This document shows positions 24,715-36,400 of a DNA stretch of 64,000 nt, one piece after another. The stretch covers positions 2,046,001 to 2,110,000 of the forward strand of contig NGZR01000002.1 in the NCBI GenBank assembly GCA_002197995.1, read 5' to 3'. The stretch's first letter is position 1, and every line of letters begins with the position of its first letter. Source of the DNA: Gaeumannomyces sp. JS-464. Taxonomy: Eukaryota > Ascomycota > Sordariomycetes > Magnaporthales > Magnaporthaceae. The translations under genes were made by a program, and so were the position numbers. The notes under the pieces are model-generated. The model did no database searches. It was not told where the DNA came from and saw nothing but the letters and a program-made list of their open reading frames with translations.

Positions 24715-25475
24715 GCTAGCAGTCATGAGATGCGCTCGAGAGGAGCGTTGAGCCTCTTCTAGATAGAAAACGGTCGCATGGAGCAGACGAGGATAAATAA
24801 TACCCTAAGAACATGTCCCGTCAGTTTTTGTCTCTGTTGCTAGTTGATGTTTGTCTAGGTGTCTGAGTGTCGTCTTATTGGGAGCGAAGTCGTCCGACTG
24901 GTCCCACTGGAGCGTGATTGGTTGAGAATTGCTCCGGTTTTTGGGGAGAAGCCGTTGCCGGTGATCAAGGCTAAATATGCATGCCTTTTCACGACAATGC
25001 TCTATCCTGGAGGCTCGAGACCACGCCCTTGGTTTACAGGCAAACGTTTACCTACTTGGATCCAAACCTTGACAGTTCTGGACTGGAGCATGGTTGATAT
25101 GGTCGCTCACAATGGAGGCTGTCAAGGTGGATTCCCGTGATTACTTTATGCAGGGCCACCCGTTGCAGGGAGCCAACCATGACCCCGGGCGGGGATCGAT
25201 CTCGGTTGAAAATCTCGACAGGACCAACAACCATTGGACCGATACGCGAACTGGCCACTCACAGGCCGCGGCAGCGCCCCACGAGGCGAGACGTGTGGGC
25301 TCTGAGCTTTGTTTTGACCACCACCACCTTCATTTCGTCGGTTCCGGTCGGCGATGTTGTCGCCGCATGCAGCGCCTTGCCTGGTCCGAGACCACTAACT
25401 GGGACACTCGGCACGCCTTAGGTACCCTGCACGTAACACAGAGACCACGCGGCCGCTACAGGCTAGCAGCCGGCC
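24715..25475. other. Intergenic region between aldolase and a Zn2Cys6 regulator
   Basis: No supported gene. It includes the aldolase 3' end and the promoter of the next gene. Confidence 0.5.
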
Positions 25476-27438
25476 ATGTCCCCCCAGTCCGAGAGCTCGG
25501 AATCGTCCGAGGTGTCACCATCATCCACGCAGGCCAAACCGCGCACGAATAAGAGGGCCACGCACACCCGCTCCAAGCTTGGCTGCAAGGTCTGCCGGTA
25601 AGTGAGACCCTCCCGCCCGCCTGCGACCCGTGTCATGGCGGGAGCTTGCTGCAGGGCCGCCCGCTGGACCCTCGGCACTTTGGCTGACCCAACTGCCCGG
25701 GCCCTCAACCAGCATCCGACGGATCCGGTGCGACCTGACCCGGCCCGCCTGCCTGCGCTGCACCACCACGGGTCGAACATGTGAGGCTACCGATCACCAC
25801 GGTCGAGGTGACGGGCCTCGCCGAGAGGAAGGCGCCCGAGGGAGGGCTGGCACCCCTGCTGCCCTCGAGTCGGACCACCCCGGGCGTGCTCCCAGGAGTC
25901 CACCCGGCCGGCCGCCGGTCACTCAGCTTCTTCCACGAGAGGACTGTGAGCGAGCTCAATGGCTACTTCGAGGAGGGTTTCTGGAAGACGGTTGTGATGC
26001 AGATGGTGCACCGCGAGGAGCCCGTGCGCGCCATGGTGGTCGCCCTTGGCTCGCTGCACGAGAGCTTCAACGTTACCTCCCCGCACCTCATCGCCGACGG
26101 CGGCGGGGGGCTCTCGCGCGTGAGGGCGCTCGAGCTGCGCGCCGACAAGGAGTACACGCGCGCCGTGTCCCTGCTCAACACCCACCTGGCCCGCAGCGGC
26201 TGGGCCGGGCTCGAGGTCACGCTGACGACGGCGCTGCTGTGCATCTACTTTGAGTACCTGCGCGGCCGCTACACGGGCGGCTACGCCCACATGCGCAGCA
26301 GCCTGGTCATCTTGTCGCAGTGGCACGAGGGCAGCGTGCCCGCCATGAGCCGTGGCACCTCGCCCTGGTCGCCCAGCGGTCACCTCATCCGCGCCCAGCT
26401 GTGGCCGCTCTTCACGACCCTGGCGCTTCAGGGCTGCAGCTTCACAAACCTGGGGCCTGTTCCGCGCTTCCCGCTGTCGCGCGAGACCCCAGAGACTGTC
26501 GCGAGGTGGACCGGGAGGGGGCCGCCGCCGCTGATGCTGAAGAAGGGCGAGAAACCGTTGTTCCACAGCGTCTCCGAAGCGTCCGCGCGTCTCGACATGT
26601 TGCTAGCGGACTTTCCGCCGGGGGGATTCGAGGAGGAGGAGTACGAGGAGGAATATGAAGATGAGACAGACAGCTCGGGGAACTCGCAAGAGGAGAAAGA
26701 ACCAAAACCGCCGAAGTGGTCGATGGAGAAGCGCTTGAACCAGTGGGTTACGGCGCTCGAAAACTTCATGGCGATGCACAAGCCCACGGAACAGGAGCGG
26801 CACCAGATCCAGCTGATGCGCCTGTGGCACGCTTCGGCAAGCATGTTCCTCCCCTACTCGGCGACGCAGCCCGGCAACGAGATGGCGTACGACCAGTTCG
26901 CGGACTCGATCGCCGAGAACGTCGACCGCGCGGCTGAGCTCCTCGCGCTGGCCAGCCGGGACGGCACGCCGCAGCCGGCGGGCATCAGCACCAACATCCA
27001 CGTCTCCATCACGCCCATGATGTACGGCCTGGCCATCAAGTGCCGGCACCCGGCGACGCGGCGGCGGGCCATGGCGGTGCTCAAGTCGCTCCCGCCCAGC
27101 CCGGAGCACATCTTCAACCCGACCATGGCGTGCATGATGGCGGGCCAGATTGTGCGGCTCGAGGAGGAGGCGGCGCGCGAGATCACGGGCCGCGGCGTCA
27201 AGACGGAGAGGGACGTGCCGCCGCCGCGCGCGTGTGCGACATGCCGCTCAAGGTCGACCTGGTGGGCAACAAGATCCTGTTCAAGATCAGGCGGTTCGGG
27301 TCCGGCGAGCTGAGCCCCGAGATGTCACTCAGCTGGTCCTTCAACCACGACAAGCCCGTCGGGGAGTGGCCCAGGGGCGCGCCGCCGTCATCGAGCAAGT
27401 ACAGAAAGGTCAGCAGTCCGCTTTCGAGTGCGGCTTAA
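25476..27438 (+). CDS. Zn2Cys6 transcription factor with a C-terminal fungal regulatory domain
   Basis: Exon 1 (25476-25597) ends within the DNA-binding domain (SKLGCKVCR). After a 115-nt intron with a GTAAGT donor, exon 2 resumes at 25713 with IRRIRCDLTRPACLRCTTTGRTC, completing the six-cysteine cluster. The middle region (FHERTVSELNGYFEEGFWKTVV, then MVVALGSLHESF) matches the DUF3468/Fungal_trans_2-type domain of many fungal regulators. An acidic EEEEYEEEYEDE tract lies near 26630-26670. Two apparent single-base breaks: near 25783 just after the last cysteine, and near 27225, after which a KVDLVGNKILFKIRRFGSG segment continues in another frame to 27438. It is presumably a nuclear regulator; its targets are unknown. 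Nearest genes are an aldolase and an F-box-like gene, neither an obvious target. Confidence 0.8.
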
Positions 27439-28118
27439 TTACTTAATAGGAATGATTGCTTCATGAGTAAACGTGGCCCTTAGACCCATTCGCTCGACTT
27501 TGTTAGGCGTAGATAGGGACGGCATTGCGTAGACGCCGCCCTTCCCTGGGCAGCTCATGATGAGCCGTGCAATACGGCAGCCAGGTGTTTTGTACCGGAG
27601 CCGAACTGCCAAATAAACTCTGGATGGACGTTTTGATGGCCAAAGCTAAGGCCTCCGTTCGAATATTGACATGTGGTTCGGATGGATAGAACGGGGGAAG
27701 CAATAACTCTACCAGCAATCTCGACTCCCCGCCTACGCCTTCTTCGAGGCCTGAGCCAAGCCTTTCTCAAGCTTCGCTCAGCTCAAGTCCTGGTGCCCGG
27801 ACATGTATTAAATCTGGTTCCCGCGCTCAGTAAGGCGCTCTCACCTGCAAGCCAAAAGCTCCCTTTTTACTGGCCCCGGACTTGTTGGCTAATAGGCGGA
27901 GCGGTGTTAAACCTCGGCCTCAACACAAACTTTTACCGCTGTCGGCCGTGACGGGTGGCTGTGCGCCTATACTTTCGGTGGCCCCTCGATCCCTTGAGCC
28001 TGCTGGGTCCTTCTATAAGCTAAGCAGAAGAATTCGCTCTGAGCTTGGACATAAATTAGTTCCTCTTCACTTGAATGTCACCTGAGCCACCTGAGCCGGT
28101 GACAACACGCAATCCAAA
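27439..28118. other. Intergenic region
   Basis: About 680 bases with no supported gene, between two plus-strand genes. Nothing distinctive seen. Confidence 0.5.
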
Positions 28119-29200
28119 ATGTCAGTACCCCCTCAGGCCGCTAAGCCGCTTCAGCACCCATCGGGGCTGCCCGAGACAATGCAACCTGACGAGTTCAACG
28201 ACACAGAAGACCGCAACCAAGCCATCCTCCGCATTGTCTCCTATAGCAACCGAGGATACTGGGATCTGATCGGCATCAGCTTCGATCCCAGCGAGCACGA
28301 TGCCGTCCGAGAGTCCATCCAGGCCCCATTCAACAACCCCCCGTCCTCTTCCCTCGGCGCGCTGGGACGCCTGCCGGCCGAGCTCCTGACGGCCGCCCTG
28401 CTCGAGCTCGACATCCGCTCCCTCTTCCGCGTCCGGCAGGTCAACAGGCTCGCCAGGGCGGCCGTCTCGGAGCTGCGCGCGTACCGCAGCGTCGCGGCGC
28501 ACGCTCCCACGGCCCTGCGCGCCGTCCTGCAGACGGGGCTCTCGCGCGGCGGGACCGTCGCGGAGCTGCACGGGCGCTCTGCCTCCCCGGCGGCGGCTGC
28601 GCCGACTGCGGCTCCTTCGGCCACCTCCTGTTCCTGCCCTGGCTCAGGCGCTGGTGCCTCCCCTGCCTCGCCCGCGTGGCCGCCGACCTGCGCGACGTCG
28701 GCAGGCGCCCGTCCGTGTACGCCGGGCTGACGGCGCTGGGGCGCATGGTGGTCCGGGACTTCCCGCTCGTGGAGCCGGCGGCGTCGGGCGCCGCCGCCGC
28801 CGTCGCGCGCGTCGTCGGCTGCCGCGGCTGCAAGGCGTCCCTCGACGAGGCCTGGAGGAACAGCCGCTGGCCCAGCCTGCACCTGTACGACCGCCGGTGC
28901 CGGTCGTACACCGAAGCGGCCTTCCTGGAGCACTTCCGGTCGTGCGCCGGGGCGCGGGAGGTCTGGGAGGCGAGGCACCGCGGGGGACTGTCGGGGCCGC
29001 TGAGCCCCTGCTGGCGTACACCGGAGGGTATTTGGACACGCCTGACTACATGGCTTCGATTGGTTCTCTCCTGGCCCCGTTGTGCATCCGACCTTGTGTC
29101 CGCTCCCCTGAAGGGTCCGCGCCGCTGCGTCCGTACGTTGGGAGTTCGAGGACGACAGGCACGGAGTGCCAGCCAGCCCCAGTTTACGAGCTTTAGTTAA
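28119..29200 (+). CDS. F-box-like protein with a cysteine motif
   Basis: Seen: residues 85-115 read LGRLPAELLTAALLELDIRSLFRVRQVNR, a clear F-box-like helix pair, followed by RAAVSELRAYR and an alanine-rich helix. A frame break near 28575 is needed. After it the sequence reads CADCGSFGHLLFLPWLRRWCLPC, a four-cysteine motif shared by many Pezizomycotina F-box-like proteins that I expect to bind zinc. It continues with YAGLTALGRMVVRDF and an HLYDRRCRSYTEAAFLEHFRSC segment. The end is unsure: two frames stop at 29196 and 29200. Probably a substrate adaptor of an SCF ligase, but this family is large and mostly uncharacterised. The next gene is convergent, 149 bases away. Confidence 0.6.
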
Positions 29201-29348
29201 GGGATACATTCATGCCGGTTGCAGCTGTCGTGCCCTCAAAGTCCTTATTGGGCTGGCCAGCCACTCTCTGACCCTTCCTGGGATCGGACAGCGCGTCGCC
29301 GCGCATGCTGTTCGAAATTTTTGGTCGAGACAGAATAACAAAAATTAC

Positions 29349-32300
29349 CTAGCCGGCTTTCAACGAACCTTCTTTCAAACGCTGTATGTTTTGGAGAACC
29401 CATTGATACCTCCAGTCAGACGAACCAAAAGCGCGTCCAAAGCCCTCCTGCGCACGCTGTAACATGGCTTCGGCTTTTGAAAGGTCGCCCTGCCTGAAAT
29501 GAAGTTCGGACATGTCGTGGACGACACGTAAAGTTGACGGGTGGTTTTTCCCGACTGCCTCCTCGTAACCTTGCAAAGCGCGCTCAAATAAGGCTTCCGC
29601 TTCGGGGAGCCGGCCGTCCCTCCTGAAGAACTCGGCCAAGGCACTGACGGCTTCGAGCGTTAACATGTGGCCCAGCCCCAATGCTTTCTCGGCGCCTCGC
29701 AACGCGCGCTCGTGTAGGGGCCTTGCTTCTTTGAGCCGGTTTTGCCTCATGTAAAGGATGGCCAGGTTATGGACAACATAAAGCGTGAATTCGTGGTCCG
29801 ACCCGCACGTCTTTTCGCTACCTTGCAGCGCGCGGCTGAATAGGACCTCGGCTTCAGGAAGTTGGCCTTGCTGCATGCGAACGTTGCCCAGGCAATGTAG
29901 GATCCTGAGTGACAAGGGGTGATCCAGCCCGAGCGTTCGTTGGATGCCCTGCAACGCGCGATCGGATACGGCCCAGGCCTCGGCAAACCGGTTCTGGGAG
30001 CAATAAAGGTTGCCGAGGCGACGCATTGCTTCCGCCAAGTGCACCGAAACTCCGTTCGGCCCCACCATCAAGCTTTCCCATCCACCATGAGCACCTCTCT
30101 GCGTGTGGGAGAAGTCGCTGCTCCAGGACCCAGTAGTCTTTCATGTTAACGTCGGGCACCAGGGACCCGACCATGATCATCGCCAGCCGCCAGAACGCTC
30201 TCCTTTCACTGTCGTTGTGTGTGTGTGCCGACCACCGATGCACCACGGGATGCATCATATAGCTTCCTTGCAGGTGTTCCTGGGCTTCGATCATCGAGTA
30301 GCGGAGCAGCACTCGAATCGCGTGCATGAACCTGACCTTGCTGCATGCCATCTTACGCAGCCAGGACGGGCATGCATCATCATATGGAGCCGCTTGCAGG
30401 AGGCCATGCCACAAGTCTTTATTCCCGAGGAATGCCCACAGGCGGACCAAGTTAGCTGCGCTCTTGTCCCTCATCTCGACCGCGTTGAGCGATATCGCCC
30501 AAGTCGTCCCCACGCTGCGGTCGTAGCCCACCAGCGGCGGGCCAAGGTCGCCATCCGATTGCATCAGATCGTCCCACGACTCTTTGTAGAGTCGGACATA
30601 CGACGCTGTGTCAAGCTTCGTCTCTCGGAGGTATGAAGCAGCTTGTGCCAGTGCGAGCGGCAGCCCGTCCAAGAGCTCAAGTAGCTCTTTACTGGCCTCG
30701 TCCAGAGCTGCTGTCAGTTAGCTTTGGCTCTATTCTGTTTGAAGTGGTGGGAGCCTTACCTAACTCTTCTCCACGCCATTGCTGGAAAATGGCCTTGGCC
30801 AGCTCTTCGTCGACCTTTTCAAGTTGCTTTGACTCGCCGAGCTGCGACAGCCGTGCTAGCCTTGTAGTGATGAGTACCGCCCCGTGGTCACCTAATTGGT
30901 CTAGGTACTTTTGAACATCGTATGCGCCGGTCGCGCCACCCTGCTCATGGTCCTGGTCGACGTTGTCAAACACTAGCAGCCATCCGACATTGTCTTGGTG
31001 CGCCAGCCACTCCAGCACGTCCGCTACCACGGCGTTGAGGTCGTCCTCGGTGTTGGGCACTGTCGTTCTGCTCCTATCGGAGATTTGACCTTGGGGTATC
31101 CTCTTCGCGCAGCCAGCGATGCTTTGTCGCAGCTGATTTTCTGACCTGCCGTCCAGCCAAAAGACCGAACTGAATGTGGTTTGGTGGCGCCGCGCAAAGT
31201 CGACAGCTAGCTGAGTTTTCCCGAGACCCCCGAGCCCATGGAGGACAAATACCCGTTGTCGAGTCGGCTCAGAGTGAGCCCGCGGAAGGAGGCATCTTTC
31301 GATCGCAGCAGTATCGGATGATCTGCTAACGAATTTGTGTGACCTGGGTATGCCCTGAAGGCTGAACGAAGCTCGGTAGGGACCAACATCTAACCACGCA
31401 CTTGTTAGTGGATATGGGTGACTGCTATACAATTAAAGTATATATATCCCAACTGATAAAACATGGAGGACACCTGGACTAACATTCTCGCACGGCCAGA
31501 ATGTCTGCGCATGCCTTGATCTGCTTGAACACAGCCTGGGACTGGACATAGCTCCGCGTCGCCGCCGCAATCTCATTCTTCCTCTTGGACTCCTCGAGCC
31601 CGATATCTTCGAGCCCACGATCAACATTGAACCGGTAATAGCGGCCTTCGTTGTCCAAATGAGCCTTGTCCTTATGGAACTTGCGCGCTGTTTTTTCCGT
31701 CTCGGTGGCCAGGTCCTTGAGGGTTGCGGTGATCCCCAGGGCATCGTCGTGGACCTGCTTGAGGCTCGGCACGCCGGTCCCAATCGACACGAGACATCGC
31801 AGCTTGCGCTGGAGCGTATCCGCACCCCAGATGTCCACCGCCTGGCCCCAAACCTCATAGATGGGGTTGTTTGCACCGAGCGCGCCATCGACGAACTCTT
31901 CGCCAAAGGGCCCGATGGCGATAGGATTAAAAAAGGTCGTGGCAGCGGACGTGGCACGGCAGGCTTGCCATATCGCGGTCGAGTCGAGGAGGTCGGAAGA
32001 GTCGTCGCGCGGAGAGCGATAGCTGGTCAGGCAGACGGTGGTATCGCTGGCGTGTTTGCTTGTAGCGCAGACGAAGCTGCCGGGAGAGGATTAGTATGCA
32101 TCAAGCAGGGAGTCAGTCGGCTTCGACTTACACCTTGCAGGGGGCATCAAGGTCCTTGAGAAGCGTGTTCTCGTCTTGGCCGCGACCTCGAATGATCTGT
32201 TTGACAGCGCGTTCAAGCTCGGCCGAGTCGAAACGACCCTGGAGCTTGCCCTTGATGGTGATCCGGTGGCTTTTCTTTTCGAACACCTTGTCCGAAAGAG

Positions 32301-32526
32301 ATGTGTATGCGTCGATACACTCGTCGACAGTCATCTGCAGGCGGCCGAGCATGACCGCGATAAGGCCGCCGGTGCTGGTGCCGCCGATCATATCGAAGTA
32401 GTCGCAGGGTTTGGGCGGCGAGGCAGGGTCGACGGTGGCCATCAGCCGGCGGAGGATCATGAGGGAGGACAGGCCGCGCACCCCGCCGCCGTCTAGGGCG
32501 AGCAGCCGGATGTTGTTGCCAGGCAT
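29349..32526 (-). CDS. NLR-like protein: patatin phospholipase, NB-ARC and TPR (PNT architecture)
   Basis: Four exons (32526-32132, 32076-31484, 31389-30760, 30707-29349) with phases that all agree give about 991 residues once one extra base near 30080 is ignored. Seen: a patatin domain with oxyanion loop DGGGVRG, nucleophile elbow GTSTGG and catalytic-Asp motif FVDGALGANNP. An NB-ARC ATPase follows, with P-loop HGLGGLGKTQLA, Walker B WLLVFDNVD, sensor LITTRLARLS and GLPLAL. The C-terminus holds five tetratricopeptide repeats of 42 residues (29.38-30.03 kb). Family: fungal NLR-like proteins of this layout include Neurospora PLP-1, which triggers cell death in allorecognition. Inferred role: the TPRs sense a ligand, NB-ARC oligomerises, and the lipase attacks membranes. 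All three enzymatic motif sets look intact. The break near 30080 lies between NB-ARC and TPR. Confidence 0.92.
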
Positions 32527-33449
32527 TTTACGCTGCTCTAATAATTATAGCAAACTAGCATTGTCGTTGGCAACAAGTGAGGAGCACACTTAGTCCAAGA
32601 TGTTTGGTGGAAGAGAGGAGAGCTGGTCGAGAAGAGCGCTGGTCGAGAAGAGAGCTGGTCGAAGTGCGGTGATGGAAAGTCCGCGGATTTGGGGGCTGTG
32701 CCCCTCTCAAGTACCTCAGCTCCCGTCAGGCCGATATTGGGTCACATTCTACCCTCGGCCACCACCACATTTCTGCAGGTCGTTGTCCATACGTCCACGT
32801 TTCTACGGTCTCATTTGCTCGATGCTTGTTCGCTGGCGAATCAGCGGTGGCCCGGTCGCGACCAAGACACCCAGCCTTGCATGGAGCCGCCGCCACGTGT
32901 TTCAACTTGCTGCCGCGTCTTGGGGACATCCCAGACGGCGCTTCGGGCGAGAGAATAAATAGTGCTGCGCAGGGGACCGGCGGACGACGGGGACGCTGGG
33001 GAAACCTCGTGATGTTGAGGAACACTGAGAGGTGTCGAGGGATGCTGAAATGCATTTCCTTTCCCTGCCCTTGGGTTATTTGGGCTGCCCTCCCTTACTT
33101 TCTCGCTTTTTCAAGTATGTTGGCTGGGCTGTCGTCGGCAAGAAGTTCCCAAGAATAGCAGGCGCTAGCACAAGCTTTGTTAGCATTCAGAGATTCTGGC
33201 AAGGGTTGTGAAAGTCACGAACTTGCAAAATGGGTGTTCATCCAATAGAATTACTAGACAAAAACAAGGGAAAAAAAGAAACTCCTAACTACCTTAACAA
33301 TGGAAGGGGGAAGAGAAGAAAAAAGGTTTTCTAAATAATCCCATAAAAAAAGGAGAAAAAGAAATTCCCTATTGGCTCCATAAAAGGATAAATAAGGAAA
33401 AAAGGCCTGGTTCGGCCACCAACAAATCCCAGCCCCAGCCCAGCCCCCC
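32527..33449. other. Spacer between NLR-like gene start and polyketide synthase stop
   Basis: No supported gene. Holds the NLR-like gene's promoter and leader, including a short tandem repeat at 32622-32662, and the 3' end of the polyketide synthase. The last 200 bases are A-rich. Confidence 0.5.
32622..32662 (+). repeat. Three 16-bp tandem units before the NLR-like gene
   Basis: The core GCTGGTCGA occurs at 32622, 32638 and 32654, an exact 16-base period, with GAAGAG between copies. It lies about 95-140 bases upstream of the NLR-like ATG, in its promoter or 5' leader. Confidence 0.85.
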
Positions 33450-36400
33450 TCACACCTCGCGCCCGGCCACCACCAGGCCGGCGATGTCGTCGGCCAGCCG
33501 GGCGATGCTGGGCGCCGACAGGATCTTCATGACGGGCACATCCCGCCCCGTGGCCTTGTGCAGCCACGCCCGCATCTCGACCGCCATGAGCGAGTCGACG
33601 CCCAGGCCCGACACGGAGTCGTCCTGCGCCGCCACGCTGCCCGGCGGCAGACGCAGGACCGCCTCCAGCCGCGTGACGAGCTCGGTCAGCACGACGGCCC
33701 GCACCTCGTCCTCGCCCCGCGCCTGCTCGATGCGCTGACGCGCGCTGCCGCCGGCCGGCTCCGGGCCCTGCTCCTGGCCCTCGCCACCACCGGTGGCGGC
33801 GGTGGTGAAGTGGGAGAACCGTGGGTCCCGGTGCCAGTGCAGCTGGTTCGGGTCGCCGATCCGGTACCGACTGAGACCGGTCGTCAGGGCCTCGGGCCCC
33901 TCGGCGCCGGGCCGGCCCGCCACCACGGCCTCGGCGAACATGTGGTGGAGGTCCCGCTCCGAGATGGGCGGGTACCCCTCACGCTCGAGGCCGGCGTACA
34001 GGCCCTCGCGCTCGCGGTGCAGGAACCCGAGGCCGTAGATGACGCCGATGTTGAGGACGGAGCCCGCGAGGCCCCGGCGGCGCCGGTCGGCGGCCAGCGC
34101 GTTCATGAACGTGTTGGCGGCCGCGTAGTTGGCCTGCCCGGCGTGGCCGCCGACGGCGGCGAAGGACGACGTCATGATGAAGAAGTCGAGGTCGGCGGAG
34201 GAGAAGACGGCGTCGAGGTTCTGCGAGCCGACGGTCTTGGGCCGCATGACGCGATTGAGCGTGTCGAGCGTCATCTGGGCGAAGACGCGGTCCTCGAGCA
34301 CCATGGCGCCGTTGACGACGCCGGCGACGGGCGGCAGGTAGAGCGGCGCGGACGGGAGGCGGCGGGCGAAGCGGCGGACCGAGTCGAGGTCGGTCACGTC
34401 GAGCGTCTCAACGGCGACCCTGACGCCACGGGCGGCCAGGGCGTTGACCCAGCGCAGGCTGCTAGCCGGGGGCGGGTTGCGGCTGGCGAGGACCAGATGG
34501 CGAGCGCCGTTGTCGACGAACAGCTGGCAGAGGCTCTGGCCGAGGTCGCGGGTGATGCCGACGAGGATGTAGGTGCGATCCGGGCGCAGGAGAGCGGTCT
34601 TCTCGGCATCGGAGGGAGACGGAGGGCAGCTCGACGGCTGGTGCTTGTCGGCTGGAGACGGCGCTGGCGATATGGCCACGGTTCTCTCGGCACGCCAGTC
34701 CACTATGACATCGGGTGAGGAGGGGGCGAGGTTCGAACGCTCGAGCAGATGGGGGACGCTGACGGTGGGGAGGGCGGTGTCCCAGGCTCCAACGGTGAGC
34801 ATCAGGTCGGCAGCAACGTCGATGGCTGCGGTCGTGATCTCGGCTGCGTTTTCGGGAAGCGTGTCCGGGAGGGCGAGGCTGCTGCGTCCATATGCGAAAT
34901 ACTGTGATCCCACGGGCAGACATTCGCCGATCTGTAGGGCATAGGCCTCACAGTCCATCGAGCAGTCGATGACGGAGGCCGCAGAGGTTGGCAGCAAGTC
35001 CTTGAGTGTCTGGGGCGATGAGCGGGGGTGGGCGTAGATATAGTCGCTGCTCGCATCCGCTACCTCTTTCTTGGGGGTAATGGCAGTGATAAACTGCTGC
35101 CACGGCTCGGCCACTGTCGCTTTTAGCGACTCTAGCAGGGCCGACTCCGCGTCCACGAGGACCATTCTGTGGCGCGAGGCTCGGCGAAGAAGCTGGGCCC
35201 TCAGGGCTCTAAGGAGACAGGTTGGGAAGAGCGAGGAGTTCAGTATACCCTCAACTTGAGGCGCATCGTACACGCTTTCGCTTTCGACGTAGACGAGCGA
35301 CGCATTGATGGGCGAGAAAATCACGACCGGGCGGCCTTCTCCATGGAGTTCTAGCGTCCTTCCGACACACAGGTATCGGAATCCCGCGTGTTCGCTTGTA
35401 GGGTTGACGGCACTGTAGAGTACCTGGACGGGAATGTGACCGGGAGGTGTGGCAGACACCTTGTAGTCGACGAGGCGGGCTTCGTAGTGGATCGGGCTGC
35501 CCGAGAGCTGAACCGGGATGATCTCGACGCTCTTCTCGGCCGTGTTGACCTGTGTCGTGATGATCCTGCGGGCGGAGTTGACCCGGTCGATGGCGGGCTG
35601 ATACGGCAGGACGCGGGGAACCATACGCCGTCCCTTCTCGATGTGAATTTCGTGTTCATAAGACCAGAGCATGTCGTTACGACCATTTTTATCTGGGCTG
35701 CTGCTGGATGACACCGAAGCCTGCTGGCAGAGACGAGCGAAGCTCTCAATAATCGTCTTTGCGGCTCCCGCAAGCGTGTCCAAGTCGAGCATCTGTAGGG
35801 CTAGGCTGGGCATCTCGGCGATCAGGGTGCGGGCGAAGCCAAAGGACGTGGACTGCTCGGTGCCGTTAACACCAGCGATGTTTGTAACCCAGAGGATGCG
35901 CATGTCGGGCCTCATCAGCGCCCTGAGCGTCTCCAGGCGCTCCTCGGTCATGCGGAAGAGCACGGGAGAGTCCAGATCGGCCAGGACGATGGCAGCGGTG
36001 CAGTTGGCAATGTCGGCCGGATCGATGTCTTCAAATGCGCGTGCGACGCAGACGGCATTATCGCACGACGTCTCGACCAGGTCCGCGATCTCCTCAGGCA
36101 AGCTAGACGTCTGGCGCGAACCGCCACCAACCACTAGGAGCTGCGATGTGAGGCGGCCGAAGATGGCCTTGCGTGCTGGAGTGTCCACTGCTCCAACGGG
36201 GCCTGGGCCGGCGGGGCCGAAGGGAAGGCGCAAGATCTTCTTGTCGGCGCATTCTGTCTGCCTGACGATGAGAGAGTATCCCGGCGGGAAGAACTGGTCG
36301 GCATTTGCTGGGCCGGCGACAAAACCGCAATCCTCTAGCGCGTCGGGCCAGTCGGGCGGCGTGAGAGCTCCATTGTCGACGCTGGGCGAGCCCACCAAGG

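Noticed and set aside
33558..34718. 386-residue plus-strand frame opposite the polyketide synthase
   Set aside because: Antisense shadow of the ketoreductase and carrier domains, with no recognisable motif of its own.
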